From an uncultured Collinsella sp. (GTDB taxonomy: Bacteria > Actinomycetota > Coriobacteriia > Coriobacteriales > Coriobacteriaceae), in contig URWQ01000085.1 in the NCBI GenBank assembly GCA_900551635.1, forward strand, positions 1 through 6,573: 6,573 bases of DNA, written 5' to 3'. The notes under the pieces were generated by a model that did not search any database, was not told the origin of the DNA, and worked only from the letters and a program-made list of their open reading frames with translations. A program made the position numbers and the translations under genes. Positions 1 to 6,573 of this stretch are shown piece by piece. Positions within the stretch are counted from its first letter, which is position 1. Every line of letters begins with the position of its first letter.

Positions 1-69
1 GCGTAGCTCAGCTGGGAGAGCGCTTGACTGGCAGTCAAGAGGTCAGGGGTTCGATCCCCCTCGTCTCCA
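1..69 (+). tRNA. tRNA-Ala(GGC), 5' end cut by window edge
   Basis: The sequence matches, base for base, the complete tRNA-Ala gene at 790-862, starting from tRNA position 5; the first four acceptor bases lie outside the window. The seven-base anticodon loop reads CTGGCAG, giving anticodon GGC, which decodes GCC alanine codons. The TTCGATC T-loop is closed by AGGGG/CCCCT. No CCA is encoded: the discriminator A is followed by CCC. It belongs to the 169-base duplication, so it may be a true second gene copy or an assembly artefact. Confidence 0.9.
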
Positions 70-85
70 CCCGAGCATTGAATGA

Positions 86-113
86 GGCTCCAACGCAAGT
101 TGGGGCCTTTTTT
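86..113 (+). terminator. Intrinsic terminator of tRNA-Ala (copy A)
   Basis: A nine-base-pair stem, GGCTCCAAC with GTTGGGGCC (one T-G wobble), is closed by a GCAA tetraloop and followed by six T residues. It starts 16 bases after the tRNA end and is identical to the terminator at 879-906. Confidence 0.85.
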
Positions 114-144
114 CATATAGGCACACAAGGTCAAAGGCGGCACC

Positions 145-177
145 ATGATCCTCCTGGTCGACAAGATCGTGCGTTGA
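145..177 (+). pseudogene. Truncated 5' end of the ABC-F gene (duplicate)
   Basis: The ATG and the codons for MILLVDKI are the same as the start of the ABC-F gene at 938, with the same AAAGG ribosome binding site upstream. After the repeat ends at 169 the frame reads only V-R and then TGA, leaving a ten-residue micro-ORF. It is a by-product of the duplication or of a misjoin and has no expected function. Confidence 0.6.
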
Positions 178-202
178 ACGGGCGCCGCGTGCATGGTAGT
201 AT
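174..202 (+). promoter_or_regulatory. Candidate promoter for tRNA-CAU
   Basis: TTGAAC (174-179) and TAGTAT (197-202) are separated by 17 bases, each matching the housekeeping sigma consensus at four of six positions. The predicted start, near 209, gives a leader of roughly 58 bases before the tRNA, which processing would have to remove. No better -10 element is visible nearer the tRNA. The element begins only four bases after the end of the duplicated segment, so it is intact in the unit 170-962. Confidence 0.4.
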
Positions 203-266
203 TTCACGACGTGGTTCAAGATAAGGATCTGTTCTATTGGCCTCTATCGCACACGCCATTTTATAA

Positions 267-342
267 GGGCTCTTGGCGCAACGGTTAGCGCAGGGGACTC
301 ATAATCCCTGGGTTCTGGGTTCGAATCCCGGAGGGCCCACCA
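267..342 (+). tRNA. tRNA with CAU anticodon (elongator Met or Ile2)
   Basis: A full cloverleaf can be drawn: acceptor GGGCTCT with AGGGCCC, D-stem GCGC/GCGC, anticodon stem GGGGA/TCCCT around loop CTCATAA, T-stem CTGGG/CCCGG around TTCGAAT, discriminator A at 339 and an encoded CCA at 340-342. The CAU anticodon is shared by elongator tRNA-Met and by tRNA-Ile2, whose C34 is converted to lysidine by TilS. The anticodon stem lacks the three consecutive G-C pairs next to the loop that mark initiator tRNA, so an initiator is unlikely. Met versus Ile2 cannot be settled by eye; the C4-G69 pair is compatible with Ile2. Unlike the neighbouring tRNA-Ala it carries an encoded CCA. Confidence 0.93.
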
Positions 343-354
343 GAGAATCAAGGG

Positions 355-381
355 GCCGGGCAAATAGCCCGGCTTCTTTTT
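355..381 (+). terminator. Intrinsic terminator after tRNA-CAU
   Basis: A perfect seven-base-pair stem GCCGGGC/GCCCGGC surrounds the loop AAATA and is followed by TTCTTTTT. It lies 12 bases after the encoded CCA and should end the tRNA transcript. Confidence 0.85.
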
Positions 382-748
382 GCCATAGTTCCCACTCCAT
401 ATGCCTGCCAAATTGCTTTGATAAACGTTTGCAGTTCAAATCCACGTAAAAGATTATGCTGGTTGACAAGAACCATTTCAAAACTATGCCGGATTACGGG
501 GCTGGACCCGGACCGGCCGTCCATACCCTGCATTTCACGGAATGCGCAAGCCGTCTACCTGCGGTTTTGATTTTACCGATGACGGCATGCTCGGGGGTTC
601 CCGGCCTGGCCCCGTAAACCGGCATGGTTTTGAAATCGCCGGGTCGGCGGGAGCGCGATTGGCCCCGGTAATGGGCCTGGCGCCGGCAAGACGGCCGTTG
701 GGCGGATGGCGGCCCGCGCCGCGATTGCGAAATTTTCCAAAATTGTCC
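382..748. other. Protein-free stretch between the two tRNA genes
   Basis: I see no credible protein-coding gene here. Open frames on the - strand carry the familiar peptides made when tRNA genes are translated backwards. The stretch starts relatively AT-rich (about 385-485), then becomes very GC-rich. It holds the inverted-repeat element at 475-636 and, at 661-677, a small GGCCC/GGGCC hairpin. A weak promoter-like pair, TTGCAG (429-434) and GATTAT (452-457) with a 17-base spacer, sits just upstream of the inverted repeat and could start a transcript near 464. A perfect TTGACA occurs at 463-468 but has only TATGCC at a suitable distance. Confidence 0.6.
475..636 (+). repeat. Long imperfect inverted repeat; candidate structured RNA
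   Basis: Bases 475-512 pair with 599-636 over 38 positions: 32 Watson-Crick pairs, three G-U pairs (485/626, 503/608, 504/607) and three mismatches (493/618, 506/605, 509/602). The outer 28 positions have only one mismatch. The 86-base loop contains two smaller possible hairpins, GCATT/AATGC (530-545) and AAGCCG/CGGTTT (548-567), so a branched RNA fold is conceivable. Three of the six imperfect positions are wobble pairs if the + strand is transcribed but A-C clashes on the - strand, which mildly favours a + strand RNA. No T-run follows the right arm. Alternatives are a small non-autonomous mobile element with terminal inverted repeats (no target duplication is visible) or two opposed copies of a dispersed repeat. 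I do not recognise the family. Confidence 0.7.
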
Positions 749-777
749 TTGCATCGCCGGGGGAGTTCCCGTATAGT
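749..777 (+). promoter_or_regulatory. Promoter of tRNA-Ala
   Basis: TTGCAT (749-754) and TATAGT (772-777) are separated by 17 bases. The -10 element ends 12 bases before the mature tRNA start, so transcription would begin about six bases upstream of it. The -10 hexamer matches consensus at five of six positions. This may also feed the downstream ABC-F gene by readthrough. Confidence 0.6.
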
Positions 778-789
778 ACTTCTTCGCAC

Positions 790-862
790 GGGGGCGTAGC
801 TCAGCTGGGAGAGCGCTTGACTGGCAGTCAAGAGGTCAGGGGTTCGATCCCCCTCGTCTCCA
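790..862 (+). tRNA. tRNA-Ala(GGC)
   Basis: A complete 73-base cloverleaf is present: acceptor GGGGGCG with CGTCTCC (two G-U pairs), T8 and A9, D-stem GCTC/GAGC, anticodon stem CTTGA/TCAAG around CTGGCAG, variable loop AGGTC, and T-stem AGGGG/CCCCT around TTCGATC. The GGC anticodon reads GCC, a favoured alanine codon in the GC-rich genes downstream. No CCA is encoded, so CCA addition by nucleotidyltransferase is needed. The gene has its own promoter and terminator and recurs, truncated by the window edge, at 1-69. Confidence 0.97.
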
Positions 863-937
863 CCCGAGCATTGAATGAGGCTCCAACGCAAGTTGGGGCC
901 TTTTTTCATATAGGCACACAAGGTCAAAGGCGGCACC

Positions 938-962
<25 letters not shown>
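794..962 (+). repeat. Direct repeat, copy B (tRNA-Ala to ABC-F 5' end)
   Basis: This stretch is identical to bases 1-169. Here it is in what looks like its native context, with the tRNA promoter and first tRNA bases intact on the left and the full ABC-F gene continuing on the right. Copy A is therefore the derived or artefactual one, at least at its right edge. Confidence 0.95.
879..906 (+). terminator. Intrinsic terminator between tRNA-Ala and ABC-F
   Basis: A nine-base-pair stem (879-887 with 892-900, one T-G wobble) with a GCAA tetraloop is followed by six T residues. It ends 31 bases before the ABC-F start codon. Only a promoter-like TATAGG (909-914) without a convincing -35 lies between it and the gene, so ABC-F may partly depend on readthrough of this terminator. 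Confidence 0.87.
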
Positions 963-2957
<1,995 letters not shown>

Positions 2958-2971
<14 letters not shown>

Positions 2972-3254
2972 GGCCACTGCCGTGGCGATGAGCATCATCG
3001 CCATCGCCTGTCGCATCTGCGGCATTTTTATGAGTGCGATGACCGTGCTGTTTTGCTTTAGCGGCCTCACCGCCAAGCTGCAGATCGTGGGCTTTGTCGT
3101 TGAGCTTTCGCGCGCGCTGCCGAGCGCCATCGCCGGCTACGGCGTCATCACCTCTCCCTTTGGCGGCGTCTTCCGCCTGGATTACGCCATCGTCGCCGTG
3201 ATTCTGTTTGTAGCAGACTATCTGCTCACGCGCGCCTCGCGCCGTGTCCGCTAG
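2958..3254 (+). CDS. Small membrane protein, unknown function
   Basis: The predicted product is 98 residues, starting at a GTG that overlaps the 3' end of the ABC-F gene by 14 bases. The start is chosen because GAGGAG lies seven bases upstream and because the next codons give a basic N-terminus (NSRK) before a hydrophobic run. A longer frame beginning at 2838 would lie inside the ABC-F gene and is not supported. Residues about 8-36 form one strong membrane segment and 76-92 another, with a moderately hydrophobic stretch at 41-64 that could be a third or a re-entrant segment. The C-terminus is basic (RASRRVR), suggesting it faces the cytoplasm. I recognise no family or catalytic motif. It lies between a translation factor and a membrane protease, only nine bases from the latter, so it is probably co-transcribed and could be a partner or substrate of the protease (speculation). 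Confidence 0.8.
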
Positions 3255-3263
3255 GGGAGCGAC

Positions 3264-3947
3264 ATGACCAGCAGCTACCTGATGAACCTGCTTGCTAGCG
3301 CCGTCGCCGTCATCGTGGGCATCGTGATCCACGAGAGCGCGCACGCCGCCACGGCCTGGGCGCTCGGCGACAAGACGGCCCGTTCGCGCGGCCGCGTGTC
3401 GCTCAACCCGCTCAACCATATCGACCCGTTCGGTACCATTCTCCTGCCGCTGTTGATGCTCGCCGCCGGAGGCCCGGTGTTCGCCTTCGCCAAGCCCGTA
3501 CCCGTCTACCTCAACAACCTCAAGCACCCCAAACGCGACGAGGTCCTGGTGAGCGCGGCCGGCCCCGCGTCGAACATCGCCCTCGCGTGCCTCGCGGCCG
3601 CCCTCATGCACGCAACGTACGGCAACCTCTACACCAGCATGTCCTTTGCCGTGGCATCACAGATCATGAACTTCGGCGCCACGTTTATCGTGGTCAACCT
3701 GTCACTCGCGTTCTTCAACCTCATCCCGATTCCGCCGCTCGATGGCTCGTCGATCATCGTGCCCTTCCTCAAGGGCAAGGCGCTCAACAACTATTACCGT
3801 CTGCAGCAATACGCCATGCCCATCCTCATCCTGGTGCTCTACCTGCTACCTATGTGGACCGGCATCGACGTGATCGGACGGTATTTCGACGTTACCGTGT
3901 ATCCGCTGGCCGAGTGGCTGCTCAACTTCGCAATCGCCGGCATCTAA
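3264..3947 (+). CDS. Site-2-protease-like M50 membrane metalloprotease
   Basis: The 227-residue polytopic membrane protein carries the zinc-binding HExxH motif HESAH (23-27) inside its first hydrophobic segment, the conserved NPLNHIDPFGTILLP stretch (48-62), AAGPASNIALA (98-108) and, late in the protein, NLIPIPPLDG (152-161), whose aspartate 160 is the expected third zinc ligand. These are the features of the short, PDZ-less bacterial M50B proteases related to YwhC/SREBP site-2 proteases, which cleave substrates within the membrane. About five to six membrane segments are visible. GGGGAG ends four bases before the ATG, a rather short spacing. The gene follows the small membrane protein by nine bases and precedes scpA by 84 bases. 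Neighbourhood with scpA, scpB and rluB is a recurring arrangement in Gram-positive bacteria. The substrate is unknown. Confidence 0.95.
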   Translation: MTSSYLMNLLASAVAVIVGIVIHESAHAATAWALGDKTARSRGRVSLNPLNHIDPFGTILLPLLMLAAGGPVFAFAKPVPVYLNNLKHPKRDEVLVSAAGPASNIALACLAAALMHATYGNLYTSMSFAVASQIMNFGATFIVVNLSLAFFNLIPIPPLDGSSIIVPFLKGKALNNYYRLQQYAMPILILVLYLLPMWTGIDVIGRYFDVTVYPLAEWLLNFAIAGI

Positions 3948-3955
3948 GGTAAACT
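3927..3955 (+). promoter_or_regulatory. Weak candidate promoter upstream of scpA
   Basis: TTCGCA (3927-3932) and TAAACT (3950-3955) are separated by 17 bases, each matching consensus at four of six positions, overlapping the end of the protease gene. A start near 3962 would put the hairpin at 3963-3981 at the very 5' end of the transcript. It could give scpA-scpB some independent expression, but the match is modest. Confidence 0.25.
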
Positions 3956-3962
3956 TACAGGT

Positions 3963-3981
3963 CGACCGTGCAAAACGGTCG
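3963..3981 (+). other. Hairpin in the protease-scpA gap
   Basis: A perfect seven-base-pair stem CGACCGT/ACGGTCG surrounds the loop GCAAA. No T-run follows, so it is not a standard intrinsic terminator. It lies 36 bases before the strong scpA ribosome binding site and could stabilise or mark the 5' end of the scpA message. It could also be a palindromic protein-binding site. Confidence 0.5.
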
Positions 3982-4031
3982 TAACATGCACCCAAACCGC
4001 GCCGCGAAGGCGCCGTCAAAGGAGGTCGAAG

Positions 4032-4844
4032 ATGTCGTATCGCGTGTCGACGCAGGTCTACAGCGGACCGTTCGACCTGCTGCTGCAGCTGGTAACCCGC
4101 CAAAAAGTAGATATCGGCGCCATTTCCATCAGCGAGGTGGCCGAGCAATACCTTGCCGAGGCCGAGCGCATCGAGGCGCTGGACTTGGACGTGGCGAGCG
4201 ACTTTTTGCTGGTTGCGTCAACCCTTTTGGACATCAAAGCCGCCTCGCTGGTCCCCCAGGAGGCCCCGCGCAAAGTCGATGACGACGATGGCGAGTTCGA
4301 CGAAGACCTCGAGGAGCTCAGCACGCTCGACGGCGACGCCTTGCGCGAGGTCCTGATCCAGCGCCTGATTGCCTACAAGCAGTTTAAGGGCGCGGCTGCG
4401 GCCCTTGGTGCCCGCATGCAGGCCGAAAGCCGCATGCACCCGCGTGTGGCCGGCCCCGACCCCGAGTTCTTGGGCCTCATGCCCGACTATCTGGCCGGCA
4501 TTACCCTGCGCGGCCTCGCCGTCATCTGCGCCGACCTGGACGGCAAGCGCCAGACCTTCCTGCTGGAGGCCGAGCACGTGGCACCGCATCGCGTGCCGCT
4601 CGACCTGACGGTGGCCTCGGTCGACCGCTTTACCATGGCGCACCAAACCTGCACCTTCCGCGAGCTGCTGGACGGCGACGCCACCACCGAGCAGCTCGTC
4701 GTCACCTTCCTGGCCATGCTCGAGCTCGCCAAGCGCGGCTCGCTCATGCTGAGCCAGGACGAGATCTTTGGAACCATTCAAATCAACCGCGTCGAGGGCG
4801 CCGAGGCATACGTGCCCGGCGAGGGCCCCGAGCTCACCGAATAG
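4032..4844 (+). CDS. scpA: Segregation and condensation protein A (ScpA kleisin)
   Basis: ScpA is the kleisin subunit that bridges the two heads of the SMC dimer and, together with ScpB, forms the bacterial condensin that organises and segregates the chromosome. The 270-residue product opens with YSGPFDLLLQLV (10-21), the family's N-terminal hallmark, followed by the helical region that contacts the SMC neck (FLLVASTLLDIKAASLVP, 58-75). An acidic linker (83-96) and a longer middle segment lead to the C-terminal winged helix (about 217-252, VVTFLAMLELAKRGSLMLSQ), which binds the SMC head. The length is normal for the family. AAAGGAGG, six bases before the ATG, is the strongest ribosome binding site in the window and fixes the start. 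scpB follows after 12 bases, so the two are clearly co-transcribed. Confidence 0.97.
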   Translation: MSYRVSTQVYSGPFDLLLQLVTRQKVDIGAISISEVAEQYLAEAERIEALDLDVASDFLLVASTLLDIKAASLVPQEAPRKVDDDDGEFDEDLEELSTLDGDALREVLIQRLIAYKQFKGAAAALGARMQAESRMHPRVAGPDPEFLGLMPDYLAGITLRGLAVICADLDGKRQTFLLEAEHVAPHRVPLDLTVASVDRFTMAHQTCTFRELLDGDATTEQLVVTFLAMLELAKRGSLMLSQDEIFGTIQINRVEGAEAYVPGEGPELTE

Positions 4845-4856
4845 GAGCGACCAACC

Positions 4857-5585
4857 ATGTCAACCCTTTCCACGCTGGAGGCAAACAGCCTCAAAGGCGC
4901 CCTCGAGGCACTGCTGCTGGTGTCGAGCGACCCGGTGAGCGCGCCCGCGCTGGCAGGCGCGCTGGATATCGCCCCTGGCGAGTGCGCGTCGCTGCTCGCC
5001 GAGCTCAAGGTTGAGTACGAGGAGGCCAACCGCGGCTTTCAGCTGCGCGAGGTCGCCGGCGGTTGGCGCCTGTTTACGCATCCCGCTTACCACGACGTAG
5101 TCGAGGCCTATGTGCTGAGCTGGGACACGCAAAAGTTGTCGCAGGCGGCACTCGAAACCCTAGCCGTGATCGCCTACCACCAGCCCGTGACGCGCGAGGT
5201 GGTCAAGGGCATCCGTGGCGTCAATTCCGACGGCGTCATCGCGTCGCTCGTGGACAAGGGTCTGGTGCGCGAGCTCGGCCGCGACCCCCAGCGCGGTCAG
5301 GCCATCATCTACGGCACGACCAACGCCTTCTTGGAAAAGTTCGGTCTGCGCTCCACCCGCGATCTGCCCGATCTGGAGCAGTTTGCCCCCGACGAGCAAT
5401 CACGTCAGTTTATCCGCGAGCGTCTGAGCGGGCGCAGTATTCAGTCCACGCTTGAGGAACAAGCCGAGGACCTGGACGAAGAGCGCGAGCTTCTCGATAC
5501 CGATGTTGAAGATGTTGAGGCAGTCGAGGACATGGAGACCCTAGTCATCGACGAGACCTCGGAGGATATGCATGACGAGGACTAA
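4857..5585 (+). CDS. scpB: Segregation and condensation protein B (ScpB)
   Basis: ScpB dimerises and binds the middle of ScpA in the SMC-ScpAB complex. The 242-residue product has the two expected winged-helix regions: the first at about 10-80, ending in GFQLREVAGGWRLFTHPAY, and the second at about 93-165 with the hallmark LSQAALETLAVIAYHQPVTR and GVNSDGVIASLVDKGLVREL, followed by TTNAFLEKFGLRSTRDLP. From about residue 200 the protein ends in a very acidic tail of roughly 40 residues that is probably disordered and is longer than in compact family members such as the Bacillus protein. AGGAG lies nine bases before the ATG and overlaps the scpA stop codon region. The 3' end overlaps the next open frame by 14 bases, consistent with translational coupling to rluB. 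Confidence 0.97.
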   Translation: MSTLSTLEANSLKGALEALLLVSSDPVSAPALAGALDIAPGECASLLAELKVEYEEANRGFQLREVAGGWRLFTHPAYHDVVEAYVLSWDTQKLSQAALETLAVIAYHQPVTREVVKGIRGVNSDGVIASLVDKGLVRELGRDPQRGQAIIYGTTNAFLEKFGLRSTRDLPDLEQFAPDEQSRQFIRERLSGRSIQSTLEEQAEDLDEERELLDTDVEDVEAVEDMETLVIDETSEDMHDED

Positions 5586-6201
5586 CGAAGCAGGGGAGGC
5601 GCACGCCGTGGGCAACGCAGCACCCGCAACCGGCGCCCAGCCCGTCTACCCGCACACCATGCGCCTGCAGCGCTTTTTGGCGCGCGCGGGCGTGGTGCTG
5701 AAATTTGCGCTGTGCGACGGCGTGATGTACATGCTGGACGCGAATGCGGCGCTGAAAGAAAAAACGCTCTCCGGCGAGGAGAGCGAACTGATGACGGGGG
5801 TCAGCGATTTTACGCTGGACGCGGTGAACAAGACGCTTTTGTGCGTGACACAGGATGGCGTGACCGCCTTCGGCATTCAGACGGGACAGAGAGAGAGCGT
5901 CTATACCGGCGCGGCGGATCAGGCGATGATGTGCGGGCAGGCGCTGCTCGTGCGTTCCGGTGGGAGTGTCATCCGCGTGATGAACGGGCAGATGGCCACG
6001 ATTCGCCGGGACGGCGCGTCATGCCTGCTCGTCTACGGGCAGAAGGTGATCGAGCTGACGAGCAGGGGCGTGATGACCTGCGATGTGAACGGCGAAAACG
6101 CGACGACCATCGCAAACGGTTCGTTTGAAGCCGCGTCGATTGCCAACGGCGTGCTGTATTTGGGCGGCGCGGACGGGTATACGCAGAGCGTGAGCTTATA
6201 A
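5572..6201 (+). CDS. Chimeric ORF: rluB 5' end joined to unrelated propeller-like tail
   Basis: The first 41 residues belong to an RluB-type 23S rRNA pseudouridine synthase: after a variable leader, MRLQRFLARAGV (30-41) is the classic opening of its S4 RNA-binding domain, and rluB is the usual gene after scpB. The family continues with an A-S-R-R-like sequence, but here residue 42 switches to VLKFALCDGVMYML and the rest (to 209) shows no S4 or catalytic domain. The tail consists of repeated short strands with DG and TG turns (for example QDGVTAF, NGQMATI, CDVNGENATT), resembling the last blades of a beta-propeller or DUF5050-like protein; this is a style judgement, not a firm family match. 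Two starts fit the rluB part: ATG 5572 (GGAGG six bases upstream, overlapping scpB) and GTG 5608 (GGGGAGG eight bases upstream). As it stands the product cannot be a pseudouridine synthase. It is most likely two gene fragments joined in assembly. Confidence 0.75.
   Translation: MTRTNEAGEAHAVGNAAPATGAQPVYPHTMRLQRFLARAGVVLKFALCDGVMYMLDANAALKEKTLSGEESELMTGVSDFTLDAVNKTLLCVTQDGVTAFGIQTGQRESVYTGAADQAMMCGQALLVRSGGSVIRVMNGQMATIRRDGASCLLVYGQKVIELTSRGVMTCDVNGENATTIANGSFEAASIANGVLYLGGADGYTQSVSL
5692..5700. other. Probable chimeric join between two genomes
   Basis: Protein homology changes abruptly here. Up to codon GTG 5692-5694 the frame reads as rluB; from about 5695 it reads as the C-terminal part of an unrelated protein whose natural N-terminus is absent. 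The neighbours also change: tightly packed co-directional Coriobacteria-like genes on the left, a convergent gene pair of different style on the right. The frame stays open across the join by chance. No insertion sequence, integrase or target duplication is visible at this point. Confidence 0.7.
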
Positions 6202-6573
6202 ACGAAGCGCGTCATCCAGCGCGCGAAGGAACGCGGCACATTCGTCATCCTTCATCAACGCGGCATAAGCGTCCTTTGCGGCGGAAACGAATTCCGACCG
6301 CAGGCCGACAAGACCGTAACTGCATAGCGGACAGACGGACTTTGCGCGGGTATCCAGCCTGACGCGCGGGGTTCCGTCTTTTTTGAAATGCAGAAAGAGC
6401 GGAAACAGGCGGCAGGCCAACGGGCGCTGCTCGCGGGTACAGAAACCATCGCAGACAAAGAGATGAACGGGACGATCCGCCAGCGTGAAATTCGCCGGGA
6501 TGACACGGCCGAACGCGCACCCCTCAAACAGCGCTTCCTCACCGGGGAAAAGGAGCATGCCCGTCTGCTCGTC
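6196..6573 (-). CDS. YkgJ-like cysteine-cluster protein, N-terminus beyond window
   Basis: The frame is open to the window edge (DEQTG before the first internal methionine at 6558), so 125 C-terminal residues are visible and the true start lies outside. The stretch VCDGFC, then REQRPLACRLFPLF, then VCPLC matches the zinc/iron-chelating CxxCxxCC (YkgJ/UPF0153-type) family, where RPxxCRxFP is characteristic; the first part of the cysteine cluster would be in the missing N-terminus. Such proteins are predicted metal-binding proteins of unclear role. The segment LLFPGEEALFEG preceding it is also typical of clostridial members (from memory, not searched). The gene converges on the chimeric frame: TTATAA at 6196-6201 supplies a stop codon on both strands, so the two frames overlap by six bases. 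It lies on the probable foreign side of the join at 5692-5700. Confidence 0.75.
   Translation of the reverse strand, partial: DEQTGMLLFPGEEALFEGCAFGRVIPANFTLADRPVHLFVCDGFCTREQRPLACRLFPLFLHFKKDGTPRVRLDTRAKSVCPLCSYGLVGLRSEFVSAAKDAYAALMKDDECAAFLRALDDALRL

Larger units (their letters stand above)
1..169 (+). repeat. Direct repeat, copy A (tRNA-Ala + terminator + ABC-F 5' end)
   Basis: By direct reading, bases 1-169 are identical to 794-962, an offset of 793. The repeat covers the tRNA-Ala gene, its terminator, the ribosome binding site and the first 25 bases of the ABC-F gene. Identity stops at 170 (T here, A at 963). The left boundary is not visible because the window begins inside the repeat. 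If this is a tandem duplication with unit 170-962, the missing left copy would lie just upstream of the window. Confidence 0.95.

Noticed and set aside
299..481. 60-residue open frame on the - strand ending in GPPGFEPRTQGL
   Set aside because: The C-terminus is antisense translation of the CAU tRNA gene, and the rest crosses its terminator; no ribosome binding site.
486..625. Two 43-residue micro-ORFs, one per strand (486-617 and 494-625), both starting MPxYGAxPG
   Set aside because: The likeness is forced by the inverted repeat: each arm supplies an ATG on one strand and a TAA on the other. The + strand frame has no ribosome binding site, and I saw no family likeness.
475..636. Transposon-like element with terminal inverted repeats
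   Set aside because: Not fully excluded, but the flanking bases (AACC on the left, CGCC on the right) give no convincing target duplication and the interior encodes no transposase. Kept as an alternative only.
4218..4781. 187-residue open frame on the - strand opposite scpA
   Set aside because: Shadow frame; scpA is unmistakable on the + strand.
5712..6128. 138-residue + strand frame overlapping the propeller-like tail
   Set aside because: Arg/Gly/Asp-rich composition typical of an out-of-frame reading; the overlapping frame ending at 6201 has ordinary protein composition and ends cleanly against the convergent gene.

Overview
The window looks like part of a metagenome-assembled contig from a high-GC gut actinobacterium of the class Coriobacteriia, most likely Collinsella or a relative. 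This is an inference from GC-rich codon use, strong GGAGG-type ribosome binding sites, and the gene order ABC-F / M50 protease / scpA / scpB / rluB. It is not a database result. The last ~880 bases appear to come from a different, unidentified bacterium, possibly a GC-rich clostridium.

Layout. Bases 1-69 hold a tRNA-Ala(GGC) gene cut by the window edge, followed by a terminator and the first 25 bases of an ABC-F gene. This whole 169-base stretch recurs exactly at 794-962, in front of the full-length ABC-F gene. Between the copies lie a tRNA with anticodon CAU and its terminator, then a protein-free stretch with a striking imperfect inverted repeat (475-512 against 599-636) that could fold as a 38-position RNA stem. 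The promoter and complete tRNA-Ala gene follow. From 938 all Coriobacteria-like genes run on the + strand and are tightly packed: an ABC-F ribosome-associated ATPase, a 98-residue membrane protein overlapping its 3' end, a site-2-protease-like membrane metalloprotease, the condensin partners scpA and scpB, and the first codons of an rluB-type pseudouridine synthase overlapping scpB.

At about 5692-5700 the rluB homology stops just after its opening motif. The frame runs on into an unrelated, propeller-like C-terminal sequence ending at 6201. A convergent, partial cysteine-cluster protein of the YkgJ type follows on the - strand. The abrupt change in protein family and style suggests a chimeric contig join rather than a natural fusion.

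How the genes work together: the 938-5694 block is a housekeeping cluster joining translation (ABC-F, tRNAs, rRNA pseudouridylation) with chromosome segregation (ScpA and ScpB with SMC) and membrane proteolysis. I see no CRISPR array, phage, transposase or defence system. The least-explained signals are the inverted-repeat element between the tRNAs, the 169-base duplication and the join near 5695.
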